From: Acidimicrobiia bacterium
GTDB taxonomy: Bacteria > Actinomycetota > Acidimicrobiia > Acidimicrobiales > Acidimicrobilacustridaceae
DNA length: 39,375 nucleotides
Assembly (NCBI GenBank): GCA_020832495.1
Contig: JAFIEP010000030.1
Span: 1 to 39,375, forward strand
Direction: 5' to 3'
Shown piece after piece: positions 8,338 to 15,607 of the stretch (position 1 is its first letter; the number at the start of each line of letters is the position of its first letter). The notes below the pieces were generated by a model, which was not told the origin of the DNA, searched no databases, and saw nothing but the letters and a program-made list of their open reading frames with translations. The translations under genes and the position numbers were made by a program.

Positions 8338-10587
8338 ATGAGCAGCGCAACCGCCGAGACCGAGACGCCCGAAGCCGCACCGAAGAAGCGGATCCGCCCC
8401 TCAACGGCGGTCATCATCTTCGGCGTCGGCCTCGGTGCCATGTTCGCCCTGTCGGGGATCGTCACCACCCTGTTCCCGCAGAAGGACGACGCCGAAGTCA
8501 CCCGAGAGGTCTTCGGGGGCATCAACGACGCCCTCAAGGCCGGGCTCTACGTGACGATCCCGCTGATGATGATCGTGGGTGCGGTCCTCTTCTCCCAGCG
8601 GGTGCGCAACTGGGAGCGGGGCAAGCCCGACAACCGGGCGGTGAACCGCAAGAACGTGAAGCACCGCATGCGCGACTTCCGTGCCGGCGTGTGGATGAAG
8701 ACCTTGCTGCGGGACTCCGCCGCGGGCCTCATGCACTCGCTCATCTACTTCAGCTTCTTGGTGCTGGCCGCCGTCACCATCATCCTCGAGATCAACCACG
8801 TGGCCCCCGAGGGTCTGAAGTTCCTCAACGGCGGCGTCTACCAGGCCTACTCGTTCGTCGGGGACCTGGCCGGGGTCACCCTCATCATCGGTTGTGTGTG
8901 GGCGCTCTTCCGCCGCTACGTGCAGAAGCCCTACCGCATCCGCATCAAGTCGAAGCCCGAACACCTGCTGATCTTGTTGGTGATCCTCTTCATTGCCGTC
9001 TCGGGCTTCTTCACCGAGGCGTACCGCATCGCCGTGGACGGCACCCCCGACTTCGAGGTGTGGTCGTTCGTGGGCTACCCGATGGCGCAGTGGCTGGGGA
9101 ACACCGACAGCCTCAGCGCCTGGCACCAGGGCTGGTGGATCGCCCACGTGCTGTCGTTCGTGGTGTTCCTGGCCATCCTGCCGGTGACCATGCTGCGTCA
9201 CATGTTCACCTCGCCGCTCAACATGTGGCTCAAGGACCGTGACCGCCCCAAGGGCGCCATGAAGCCCATGCCCAACCTGATGGAGACCGAGCTCGAGTCG
9301 TTCGGTGCGGCCACTGTCGAAGACTTCACCTGGAAGCAGCTGCTCGACACCGATGCCTGCACCATGTGCGGCCGCTGCACCAGCGTCTGTCCGGCGCACG
9401 CCACCGGCAAGCCCCTCGACCCGCGCGAGATCGTGCTCAAGACGGGCGAGGTCATGGCCGCCACTGGCGACCCGAAGGTGTCGCCTCCCATCGGGACCGA
9501 CAGCGAGATCACCATCGGGGCCGACTCGCTGTTCGAGCGCATCACGTCGGAGGAGGTGTGGGCCTGCACCACCTGCAAGGCCTGCGACGAGATCTGCCCG
9601 GTGAACATCGAGATCCTCGACAAGATCCTCGACATGCGTCGCTACCTGTCGCTCATGGAGTCCGACTTCCCCACCGAGCTGGGCAACGCCTACCGGGCCA
9701 TGGAGAACCAGGGCAACCCGTGGGGCATGAACCAGGGCGAGCGGGCCGAGTGGGCCGACAAGCTCGACATCGACGTGTCGGTGGTCGACGGCTCCAGCCC
9801 GCTCGAGGCCGAGTACCTCTACTGGGTGGGCTGCGCCGGCTCGTTCGACGACAAGAACAAGAAGGTCACCCAGGCCATGGCGAAGCTGCTCGACCGGGCC
9901 GGCATCGACTTCGCCATCCTGGGCGCGTCCGAGATGTGCACCGGTGACTCGGCTCGCCGCTCGGGCAACGAGTACATCTTCCAGATGCTGGCCATGCAGA
10001 ACATCGAGACCCTCGACGGCATGGGCGTGAAGAAGATCATCACCCAGTGCCCCCACTGCTTCAACACGCTGCTGAACGAGTACCCCCAGCTCGGCGGCAA
10101 GTACGAGGTGGTGCACCACACCGAGTTGCTCGAACACCTCATCGACTCGGGGCGCCTCGACATGTCCAACGCCCGCCTCGAGGAGCGGCTCGTCTACCAC
10201 GACTCGTGCTACCTGGGTCGCCACAACGACGTCTACATGGCACCCCGCAAGGTCATCGGCTCCCTGGGTGGGGTGCAGGTGGTCGAAGCCGGCCGCAACG
10301 GCACCAAGGGCATGTGCTGCGGCGCCGGCGGGGCGCGCATGTGGATGGAAGAACACATCGGCAAGCAGGTGAACGTGGAAAGATCACAGGAGTTGCTGGC
10401 CACCGGGGCCAGCCGGATCGCCACGGCCTGCCCGTTCTGCTACATCATGATCGACGACGGGGTGAAGGGCGAGGGCGTCGACGAGGAGGACGTCCGCGTG
10501 GCCGACATCGCAATGCACGTACTCGACGCCATCGAAGAGGGCGAGAAGCGGGAGGCCGAGTTCCTTGCTACGTCGATCGAAGAATGA
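8338..10587 (+). CDS. etfD: membrane-bound iron-sulfur oxidoreductase, EtfD-like (ETF:quinone reductase partner)
   Basis: A 749-residue protein with an N-terminal membrane part of several helices resembling the NarI/heme b gamma-type domain (about 20-300). Two [4Fe-4S] ferredoxin motifs follow, CTMCGRCTSVCP (Cys341/344/347/351) and CTTCKACDEICP (Cys410/413/416/420). Two CCG domains of heterodisulfide reductase type come last, with CPHC and GMCCGAGGARMWMEE. This architecture matches mycobacterial EtfD (Rv0338c), which takes electrons from electron-transfer flavoprotein during fatty-acid beta-oxidation into the membrane quinone pool. The ATG at 8338 is chosen because the longer frame adds an unlikely N-terminus. 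The final 23 nt overlap the next gene. Fatty-acid linkage is from the family, not from neighbours here. Confidence 0.82.
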   Translation: MSSATAETETPEAAPKKRIRPSTAVIIFGVGLGAMFALSGIVTTLFPQKDDAEVTREVFGGINDALKAGLYVTIPLMMIVGAVLFSQRVRNWERGKPDNRAVNRKNVKHRMRDFRAGVWMKTLLRDSAAGLMHSLIYFSFLVLAAVTIILEINHVAPEGLKFLNGGVYQAYSFVGDLAGVTLIIGCVWALFRRYVQKPYRIRIKSKPEHLLILLVILFIAVSGFFTEAYRIAVDGTPDFEVWSFVGYPMAQWLGNTDSLSAWHQGWWIAHVLSFVVFLAILPVTMLRHMFTSPLNMWLKDRDRPKGAMKPMPNLMETELESFGAATVEDFTWKQLLDTDACTMCGRCTSVCPAHATGKPLDPREIVLKTGEVMAATGDPKVSPPIGTDSEITIGADSLFERITSEEVWACTTCKACDEICPVNIEILDKILDMRRYLSLMESDFPTELGNAYRAMENQGNPWGMNQGERAEWADKLDIDVSVVDGSSPLEAEYLYWVGCAGSFDDKNKKVTQAMAKLLDRAGIDFAILGASEMCTGDSARRSGNEYIFQMLAMQNIETLDGMGVKKIITQCPHCFNTLLNEYPQLGGKYEVVHHTELLEHLIDSGRLDMSNARLEERLVYHDSCYLGRHNDVYMAPRKVIGSLGGVQVVEAGRNGTKGMCCGAGGARMWMEEHIGKQVNVERSQELLATGASRIATACPFCYIMIDDGVKGEGVDEEDVRVADIAMHVLDAIEEGEKREAEFLATSIEE

Positions 10588-11026
10588 TGCCGAGGCCAGC
10601 GGCGCCCGGCTGCTGGTGGTGAACAACGACCAGAACGGCTGCGAACTGGTGGCCCGCCTGGTGGAGAGCCAAGGCTGGGAAGCGGTGCGCATCTACGCCC
10701 ACCAGGACGCCATCTTGGAGCTCAACAAGCCCAACAACCCCATCGACGGGTTGGTGATCGACTTCTCCTCAGGCGGTACCGCTTCGAGCCTCAAGTTGCT
10801 CGAGAGTGTGCGCCACGGTGAGCAGAACCGCCGCGACACCCCGGTGATGATCCTGACCTCGTCGTCGACGAACCTGAGCTTCGCCTACCAGTCGGGCGTC
10901 GACTCGTTCATGGTGCGCCCGTTCCACGCCAACGAGATGCTCGAAGAGGTCCGCCTCATGCTCACCCGCAGCGACGAGGAACGGCAGCGCAACCGCCGGG
11001 AACGGCTCCAAGCGGCCAACGCCTGA
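10565..11026 (+). CDS. degenerate response-regulator receiver protein overlapping etfD
   Basis: A 153-residue single receiver-like domain. The TTG start at 10565, preceded by GGGAGG, overlaps the end of etfD by 23 nt, indicating translational coupling. The fold order is LLVVNNDQNG, VIDFSS with possible phospho-acceptor Asp66, MILTSSS and SFMVRPFHANEM. The paired acidic residues after beta-1 are replaced by Asn-Asn, and the invariant Lys before the Pro is Arg. Phosphorylation-independent function is therefore likely. There is no output domain. A downstream in-frame GTG would remove beta-1 and is rejected. The coupling suggests a partner role with EtfD (inference). Confidence 0.8.
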   Translation: MLRRSKNDAEASGARLLVVNNDQNGCELVARLVESQGWEAVRIYAHQDAILELNKPNNPIDGLVIDFSSGGTASSLKLLESVRHGEQNRRDTPVMILTSSSTNLSFAYQSGVDSFMVRPFHANEMLEEVRLMLTRSDEERQRNRRERLQAANA

Positions 11027-11048
11027 AGCTGTTCGGGGCGGCGTTCGC

Positions 11049-11615
11049 TCAGGTGAAGTTCTCCCAGTAGCGGCTGGGCCGCGGGCCGCGCTGGCCCTGG
11101 TACTTGGAACCCACCGACGCCGACCCGTAGGGGTGCTCAGCGGGGGTGGTCATGGCGATGAAGGAGATCTGCCCGATCTTCATGCCCGGGTAGAGGGTGA
11201 TGGGCAGGCTGGCCACGTTCGACAGTTCGAGGGTGAGCTGGCCGTCCCAGCCGGCGTCGACGAACCCGGCGGTCGAGTGGATGAGCAGACCGAGGCGGCC
11301 GAGCGAACTCTTGCCCTCGAGCCTGGCGACCAGGTCGTCGGCCAGCTTCACCCGTTCGATGGTGGAACCCAGTACGAACTCGCCGGGGTGGAGGATGAAC
11401 GGCTCCTCCTCCTCGCTGATCTCCACCAGTTCGGTGAGTTCCTCGAGGTTCTGGCGAACGTCGATGTGGCCCATCGTGTGGTTGCGGAAGACCCGGAAAT
11501 AGCGATCGATGTGCAAGTCGACCGAACTGGGCTGCACCGCAGCGGGTTCGAAGGGGTCGATGACGATGCGCCCGGCGTCGATGGCCTCGCGAATGGAGCG
11601 GTCGGAGAGAATCAC
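11049..11615 (-). CDS. dcd: dCTP deaminase (possibly bifunctional, dUMP-forming)
   Basis: A 188-residue protein beginning [19 protein letters not shown]. It carries the nucleotide-binding segment [20 protein letters not shown] (about 99-118), the catalytic-glutamate region [12 protein letters not shown] (Glu130), and the closing [12 protein letters not shown] motif. Dcd deaminates dCTP to dUTP for dTMP synthesis. Mycobacterial homologues of this length also hydrolyse dUTP to dUMP, and the same may hold here. The start is GTG with TAGCCT exactly six bases upstream (11627-11622) and no Shine-Dalgarno, so a leaderless mRNA is likely. The gene converges with the receiver gene. Confidence 0.95.
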   Translation of the reverse strand: MILSDRSIREAIDAGRIVIDPFEPAAVQPSSVDLHIDRYFRVFRNHTMGHIDVRQNLEELTELVEISEEEEPFILHPGEFVLGSTIERVKLADDLVARLEGKSSLGRLGLLIHSTAGFVDAGWDGQLTLELSNVASLPITLYPGMKIGQISFIAMTTPAEHPYGSASVGSKYQGQRGPRPSRYWENFT

Positions 11616-11621
11616 ACGGGC

Positions 11622-11627
11622 AGGCTA
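11622..11627 (-). promoter_or_regulatory. -10 element TAGCCT of dcd, leaderless-type
   Basis: TAGCCT on the minus strand, followed by six bases and the dcd GTG. It is the same arrangement as at 2849-2854. Confidence 0.45.
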
Positions 11628-11692
11628 GTAGGTAGCGCTGGTGGGTTCGGGCGTGCCGGGACGCCGCCTCGTTGACTAGAGTCGGAGCGTTC

Positions 11693-11766
11693 GCGGGTGT
11701 AGTTCAATGGTAGAACATCAGCTTCCCAAGCTGAATACGCGAGTTCGATTCTCGTCACCCGCTCCA
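11693..11766 (+). tRNA. tRNA-Gly (anticodon CCC)
   Basis: A complete cloverleaf. The acceptor GCGGGTG (11693-11699) pairs with CACCCGC (11756-11762). The D-arm is TAGTTCAATGGTAGA. The anticodon stem TCAGC/GCTGA has loop TTCCCAA, so the anticodon is CCC. The T-loop contains GTTCGATTC. The discriminator is T and CCA is encoded at 11764-11766. A TAGAGT -10-like box lies at 11677-11682. The 3' half recurs three times downstream, marking this gene as an integration target. Confidence 0.96.
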
Positions 11767-11771
11767 GAGTG

Positions 11772-11809
11772 AAGGCCCAGGTCAGCCGCAGATCCGGCGC
11801 CTGGGCCTT
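11772..11809 (+). terminator. tRNA-Gly terminator hairpin
   Basis: A perfect 10-bp stem AAGGCCCAGG (11772-11781) / CCTGGGCCTT (11800-11809) with an 18-nt loop follows directly after the tRNA. The same hairpin is duplicated at 13917-13955, and in weakened form near 15483-15515, with the repeated tRNA ends. Confidence 0.7.
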
Positions 11810-12228
11810 CGTCGTTCGGGGGGCCAAAATGGCCGGCGTGACCCTAGCGTGACCCTACGGATCGTGCGCACACGCCGCTCCACGACACTGGTTCCTGATG
11901 GACACCGTGGCCGCAACGAGGTGGTTAGCGGTTTGGAGATGCGGCCCAGTGCTTGGCGACGCTGTTGCCGCCTTACCAGGGCCATGGTCGTCGGTAGGTG
12001 CCTCACCCTGATGGCTTGCTGGCGAGGTATGGCCCTCGGCCTCGGCACACGCGTGGAGTTCCTCTGTCGCTCGCCAGCTGCGAGGGACCGGGGTTCCGCC
12101 AGCTGCATGGGACCACCGCCGGGCAGAGCGCTCATCCGGGGCTCTCAACCTGCTCTAAAAGGGCTTGAGAGTTCGCCTTTCAAGCAGCGCAAGGCTTGTT
12201 GGGCGGTGACCGCTGAACTACGTGAGTG
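11810..12228. other. non-coding start of first tRNA-linked cassette
   Basis: About 420 bp without a convincing gene. It begins with a direct repeat of CGTGACC at 11837-11860, whose two TGACC boxes are 11 bp apart. A CTCTCAA/TTGAGAG inverted repeat at 12142-12171 lies 58 bp beyond the stop of the following minus-strand gene and could be a weak terminator. Translations of the rest give only low-complexity frames. Confidence 0.5.
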
Positions 12229-13626
12229 TCATTCAACTCGGGGTTCCCAGTAGGCGCGGGGATCCTTTCCCGAGTTGCCCACCCAGGTGAGGAGACCCGC
12301 CTCCTCCATCGCGCGCAGCAGGCGGATGGTCACCGGCCTTGACACGCCCAGGGCGTCCTCGACCTCGCCAGTGCTGGACCGACCGCTGTCCCGGATGATC
12401 TGCATGGCTTGGCGCCAGCGGGCGGGAAGACGATCGTCGAGCGCCCGATCGACGGGTGAGGCACGAAGCGTCAGTCGAACGCTTCCCGCCGTCTGGTGGA
12501 AGTCGGGGTCGGCGAGTCCAGCGAGGCGCATCTCTTCGAACATGCGGCGAATGCCTTCGCCGAGCTCTTGGCCGAACCGGAGATCGGCGCACACACGTGC
12601 GATCCGGGGGTTGCGAGCAAAGCGCGTGAGGGCAGGTGGATCGGCGAGATCAACGACCCCGGGGAAGCGTCCAGGGCTTTCGAACTCGATTCGGTCATCG
12701 AAGACGGAGACCCTGATGTGGTCTCCTGAGATCGAGTATGAGCGGTGGACTACGGCGTTCACGAGCCCCTCCATCCATGCGTCCTCAGGAACGATTCCGA
12801 CGGGCCCGAAGCGGCCGTCAGTTCCCAGTGCCTGACGCACGGGCAGCTGCTCCTTGATCACGCGGCGAGCCTCCACCAGCTGGTGGGGAATCGGGCCCTC
12901 GACGCGAACGTCAGCAAGAAGCTGCTGTCGAATGCCGGTCTCGGCCGTGCTGCCGCGATGGCGGACAACCCGTACATGGGCATGTGGTAGCTGCGACTGC
13001 GGTTGGACCCCGAAGAGGAGGACGCAGCCGACAGTGGTCCGATCGTCATCGAGGACCAGGCCCCGAGCTCGCAGGAGTCGCCATCCATCGCTTGCTCCGA
13101 CCGCCTCGGCATAGCTCTCGGTCAGCTTCGTATCCAGTTCGCCTTCCATGGGAGTGCGTTCGTAGGCGGCTTGGCCCCGGTCGAAGGTCAGCTCACGTCG
13201 TTGGGCGTAGGTCAGCTCCCGGTTCTCGTCGCCAACCCGGAGGAACACCTTGTCCGCTTTGGTCGCGTGAACGACGTGATCGCCGACAGCGACCCGGACG
13301 ACCGCAACCTTGTGCCGTTGTTCGCCGTAGTCGGCATCGACGACGTCGACTCTTGCCGGTACGACGGGATCGGTGTGGTCCAGCGCCATCTGTTGGAGGT
13401 CGTTGAGGAGCTTCGGCGCGACGCCGTCGACCTCACCGTTCGAAGCGCCGACGACGAGGACCCCGCCCTCGGCATTGGCGAAGGCGATCGCCGTCTCGGC
13501 GGCCTTCTTGGCGGTGATGCGACCGCCCTTCCGTTCAAACCACTGCGATTCCGCTAGTCCAAGGAGTGCGTCGGCGATCTCCTCGGGAGGAAGCTGGAGG
13601 GCGCGCTCGACCAGGATCGTGGACAT
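12229..13626 (-). CDS. Schlafen/AlbA_2-domain ATP-binding protein with HATPase_c_4-like and winged-helix regions
   Basis: A 465-residue protein. Residues about 22-140 match the AlbA_2 (Schlafen-like) domain: ESQWFERKGGRITAKKAAET followed by AIAFANAEGGVLVVGASNG. The middle to C-terminal part resembles the HATPase_c_4 region of COG2865 proteins: VNAVVHRSYSISGDHIRVSV, IEFESPGRFPG and ELGEGIRRMFEEMRLAG. The last 60 residues form a winged-helix module (STGEVEDALGVSRPVTIRLL). Such proteins are annotated as transcriptional regulators or ATP-dependent DNA-binding proteins, and Schlafen-type domains also occur in defence systems. The function here is unproven. The ATG at 13626 is preceded by an operator-like palindrome overlapping a TAGAGT -10 box. 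It is the only gene of the first tRNA-linked cassette. Confidence 0.85.
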   Translation of the reverse strand: MSTILVERALQLPPEEIADALLGLAESQWFERKGGRITAKKAAETAIAFANAEGGVLVVGASNGEVDGVAPKLLNDLQQMALDHTDPVVPARVDVVDADYGEQRHKVAVVRVAVGDHVVHATKADKVFLRVGDENRELTYAQRRELTFDRGQAAYERTPMEGELDTKLTESYAEAVGASDGWRLLRARGLVLDDDRTTVGCVLLFGVQPQSQLPHAHVRVVRHRGSTAETGIRQQLLADVRVEGPIPHQLVEARRVIKEQLPVRQALGTDGRFGPVGIVPEDAWMEGLVNAVVHRSYSISGDHIRVSVFDDRIEFESPGRFPGVVDLADPPALTRFARNPRIARVCADLRFGQELGEGIRRMFEEMRLAGLADPDFHQTAGSVRLTLRASPVDRALDDRLPARWRQAMQIIRDSGRSSTGEVEDALGVSRPVTIRLLRAMEEAGLLTWVGNSGKDPRAYWEPRVE

Positions 13627-13632
13627 CGCCCT

Positions 13633-13651
13633 ACTCTAAACTCTTTAGAGT
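13633..13651. promoter_or_regulatory. perfect palindromic operator over the promoter of the Schlafen-like gene
   Basis: ACTCTAAA (13633-13640), CTC, TTTAGAGT (13644-13651): a perfect 8-bp inverted repeat with a 3-nt spacer. On the minus strand the proximal arm contains TAGAGT, which is six bases from the ATG at 13626. The palindrome thus sits on the -10 element of a leaderless promoter. Binding by the gene's own winged-helix domain (autorepression) is the simplest idea. Confidence 0.6.
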
Positions 13652-13723
13652 CAGTGCATGTGCGGATATCGCTCCAAAATGAGCCAGCGTCTGATGTCGG
13701 CGCCCACCACGACCAAGCTGAGT

Positions 13724-13764
13724 ACCCGGCCGATGGCCGCCGTGACCCTAGCGTGACCTTACGG
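13724..13764 (+). repeat. extra copy of cassette right-end arm
   Basis: This stretch resembles 11820-11860, the sequence just beyond the tRNA terminator. It includes the same paired CGTGACC direct repeat (13741-13764, 23 of 24 bases identical to 11837-11860, the two TGACC boxes again 11 bp apart). It lies about 100 bp before the second tRNA fragment, so it may be the remnant of a deleted further cassette. Confidence 0.55.
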
Positions 13765-13811
13765 AGCGACAATCAGCGTGACAGGCCGGTACGGAGCGGT
13801 ACTCGAAGTAC

Positions 13812-13970
13812 GGCCTGACCAGCGGATTCGCGCGAACGCCCAGGTCACCGGACCGCCAGTTCTCACCTTCCCAAGCTGAATACGCGAGTTCGATTCTCGT
13901 CACCCGCTCCAGCATGAAGGCCCAGGTCAGCCGGTAGATCCGGCCCCTGGGCCTTGGTCGTTCGGGGCCC
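13812..13970 (+). repeat. tRNA-Gly 3'-end duplication (attachment-site-like) with left arm and terminator copy
   Basis: Bases 13867-13911 are identical to tRNA-Gly 11722-11766, from the anticodon loop to the encoded CCA. Similarity continues through the terminator hairpin (13917-13955). The left arm 13812-13866 starts GGCCTGACCA and ends TTCTCACCTT. It is shared with the third copy at 15374. The fragment lacks the 5' half of the tRNA and cannot be a functional tRNA. It marks the junction between cassettes 1 and 2. Confidence 0.85.
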
Positions 13971-14037
13971 GAACCGGTCAGCGTGACCGACCTTGCGGAT
14001 TGTGTGCGCCCCTCTGAGGGGATTCCCGGGCGCGACA

Positions 14038-14063
14038 AGATCAGGGCCCGCAAGCCCTGATCT
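14038..14063. terminator. strong hairpin upstream of toxin-antitoxin pair
   Basis: A perfect 10-bp stem, AGATCAGGGC (14038-14047) and GCCCTGATCT (14054-14063), with a 6-nt loop. It could insulate the cassette from upstream transcription. It has no T-tract. Confidence 0.5.
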
Positions 14064-14095
14064 CGGACTCGCTGTGACCACATCCTCGGGACACC

Positions 14096-14150
14096 GAAGC
14101 AGCGAGACACCGAAGACTGGAGCGAGGCAGCATCAGCGCCCTGCGAGGAC
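14096..14150 (+). repeat. 55-nt dispersed repeat, copy R1
   Basis: It matches 18718-18772 at 51 of 55 positions. The flanks are unrelated. It lies outside recognised genes in both places. Nature unknown; see copy R2. Confidence 0.75.
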
Positions 14151-14242
14151 GGCAGGAGCCAAGCACTGCGATCGAGCATGACGAGGTGACGGTACGTGGA
14201 GGTGCTGGGAATCACCGGCTCTGGCGTGGGAGGATCGTCGCC

Positions 14243-14890
14243 GTGCCGTACCCCACTCACATCGCAGCAGCGCTGAGCGGCGCCAGCCTGCGCCAGCTCC
14301 AGTACTGGCGAGGCGGCGGCGAGCACGCCCTGTTCGTACCTGAGCTGCCCAAGACCGGTGGTCGAGTCCTCTACTCTTTTCGCGACGTGGTCGCCTTGCG
14401 TACCTTCGTCTATCTGCGTGAGGCCGTCTCGCTGCAGCGCATCCGAAAGGCGGTCGACAACCTGCGGGAGCTGGGCAACACCGAGCACCTCTCGAAGTAC
14501 CAGCTCGTCATCGCCGGAAAGTCGATCGTGCTCATCGAACCGGACCAAGATGCCGGAGTCGACCTCGTGGAGAGCCCGGGCGCCCAACGGTTCACCGTCA
14601 CGCTCGGCGACGTGTTCGCTCCCTTCGAAAACCAGCGCGGCGATCAGGTCGTCGATCTGTTCCACCCTCGCACCCACGTCTCGGTCGATCCAGAAATCCG
14701 CGGTGGCTACCCCGTCGTCGAGGGCACCCGCGTCGAATACGACCTCGTCGCGTCGCTCGTGCGTGACGGCATCGATCCGAGCGATGTGAGCGACTTCTAC
14801 CCGTCAGTCTCGACCAGCGGCGCCGCCGATGCCGCCGACTTCGCCGAAGAGGTCGACCGATACCGCTACGGCGTCCTCGGCGTTGCGTGA
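14243..14890 (+). CDS. VapB45-like antitoxin (MerR-like N-terminus plus DUF433)
   Basis: 215 residues from a GTG at 14243 with a GGGAGGA ribosome site eight bases upstream. A longer frame from 14186 has no such site. The N-terminal third (HIAAALSGASLRQLQYWR, then LYSFRDVVALRTFVYLRE) resembles a MerR-type helix-turn-helix. The C-terminal 65 residues (VSVDPEIRGGYPVVEGTRVE, VASLVRDGIDPSDVSDFYP) are a DUF433 domain. This layout and length resemble VapB45 (Rv2018) of Mycobacterium tuberculosis. It should bind DNA at its own promoter and neutralise the PIN-like toxin encoded next, whose GTG overlaps this stop codon by 4 nt. Confidence 0.82.
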   Translation: MPYPTHIAAALSGASLRQLQYWRGGGEHALFVPELPKTGGRVLYSFRDVVALRTFVYLREAVSLQRIRKAVDNLRELGNTEHLSKYQLVIAGKSIVLIEPDQDAGVDLVESPGAQRFTVTLGDVFAPFENQRGDQVVDLFHPRTHVSVDPEIRGGYPVVEGTRVEYDLVASLVRDGIDPSDVSDFYPSVSTSGAADAADFAEEVDRYRYGVLGVA

Positions 14891-15318
14891 AGATCCTCCT
14901 CGACGAGAACGTTCCCATCCAGACCCTCGATCTGCTTGGTCGCGTGCTCCGCGGGCACGAGGTCGACCATGTCGACCGGATCCGTTGGAAGGGCAAAAAG
15001 GACACGTTCCTCCTCCCAGACGCAGCGAGTGCCGGTTACGACGTGGTCGTCACCAGGGACTCGAACCAGCTCGAGGATCCAGGTGAGTCCCGACTGATCC
15101 GGCGGAGCAAGCTCCACCACGTCCGGTTCCGCCAGGGCGATGGCATCCGTGGACTCGGAGCGGCCGTCGCCTCGGTGATCGTTGCCATGCCCCAGGTAGT
15201 CACCGAGTTGGAGGCGGCCAACGATCAGCGTCTCGTTCGCATCGAGGGCATCAACCCCGTGAAGCGCCGCCACTCGACCATTGACCCAATGGTGGACCCG
15301 CCCGCGTACTGGACATGA
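14887..15318 (+). CDS. VapC45-like PIN-fold ribonuclease toxin (DUF5615 type)
   Basis: 143 residues starting with GTG within the GTGA overlap of the antitoxin gene. The start MKILLDENVPIQTLDLL and the second acidic segment YDVVVTRDSNQLE are the metal-binding edges of DUF5615/Mut7-C-like PIN domains (acidic residues Asp6, Glu7 and the Asp of TRDSN). The family relative VapC45 (Rv2019) has nearly the same length and is also encoded directly after a DUF433 antitoxin. The predicted action is metal-dependent RNA cleavage when the antitoxin is lost. The last 25 residues are basic then proline-rich. Confidence 0.82.
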   Translation: MKILLDENVPIQTLDLLGRVLRGHEVDHVDRIRWKGKKDTFLLPDAASAGYDVVVTRDSNQLEDPGESRLIRRSKLHHVRFRQGDGIRGLGAAVASVIVAMPQVVTELEAANDQRLVRIEGINPVKRRHSTIDPMVDPPAYWT

Positions 15319-15373
15319 CCAACCCAAACCGAGTGATCGGCACGGCGGTCTGGTGGAGTCGGCTGCAGAGTGC

Positions 15374-15566
15374 GGCCTGACCAGGCATTTCGCGCAAACC
15401 CGGGTCAGTGCGCTCCGAGTTCTCACCTTGCAGAACTGACGACGCGAGTTCGATTGTCGTCACCAGCTCCCGTAAGCAGCTCCAGGTCAGCCGGTAGATC
15501 CGGCCCCTGGGGCTTCGTCGTTCGAGGGGCCGAAATCGGAGGCGTGACGTTGGCGTGACCCTGCGG
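15374..15566 (+). repeat. third, diverged tRNA-Gly 3'-end repeat with both arms
   Basis: The left arm 15374-15429 matches 13812-13869 (GGCCTGACCA, TTCGCGC, TTCTCACCTT). The core at 15434-15470 matches the tRNA 3' end at 32 of 37 positions. The terminator region follows, with an identical TCAGCCGGTAGATCCGG block. The right arm is the paired CGTGAC direct repeat at 15543-15566, spaced 11 bp. The core is too diverged to be a recent insertion junction. The full stretch between the VapC stop and the next gene (15319-15607) holds nothing else. Confidence 0.75.
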
Positions 15567-15607
15567 GTCGAGCTGGTCGACCCGTCCCCAAATGAGACAC
15601 TCAGGCT

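Larger units (their letters stand above)
13971..14242. other. non-coding lead of cassette 2
   Basis: No gene is seen. It contains a strong hairpin (14038-14063) and the 55-nt repeat copy R1 (14096-14150), then the ribosome site of the antitoxin gene. Confidence 0.5.

Noticed and set aside
8401-10356. 651-residue minus-strand frame opposite etfD
   Set aside because: Shadow of the etfD reading frame with skewed composition and no start signals.
11612-11827. Minus-strand frame with ERVTRIELAYSAWE opposite tRNA-Gly
   Set aside because: This peptide is the antisense translation of the tRNA and recurs wherever the tRNA end is repeated. It is a well-known annotation artefact, not a gene.
13748-14677. 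309-residue minus-strand frame across the second tRNA fragment
   Set aside because: It spans the tRNA antisense, the terminator hairpins and the antisense of the antitoxin gene. Composition is explained by overlapping real features.
15482-15558. Repeated ...FVVRGA...GVTLA* reading at two cassette ends, as if a conserved gene end with only synonymous changes (also VTLA* at 13741)
   Set aside because: The frame would have to run through the tRNA end and its terminator, and most of the apparent conservation is forced by the hairpin. Three silent differences are too few to claim coding.
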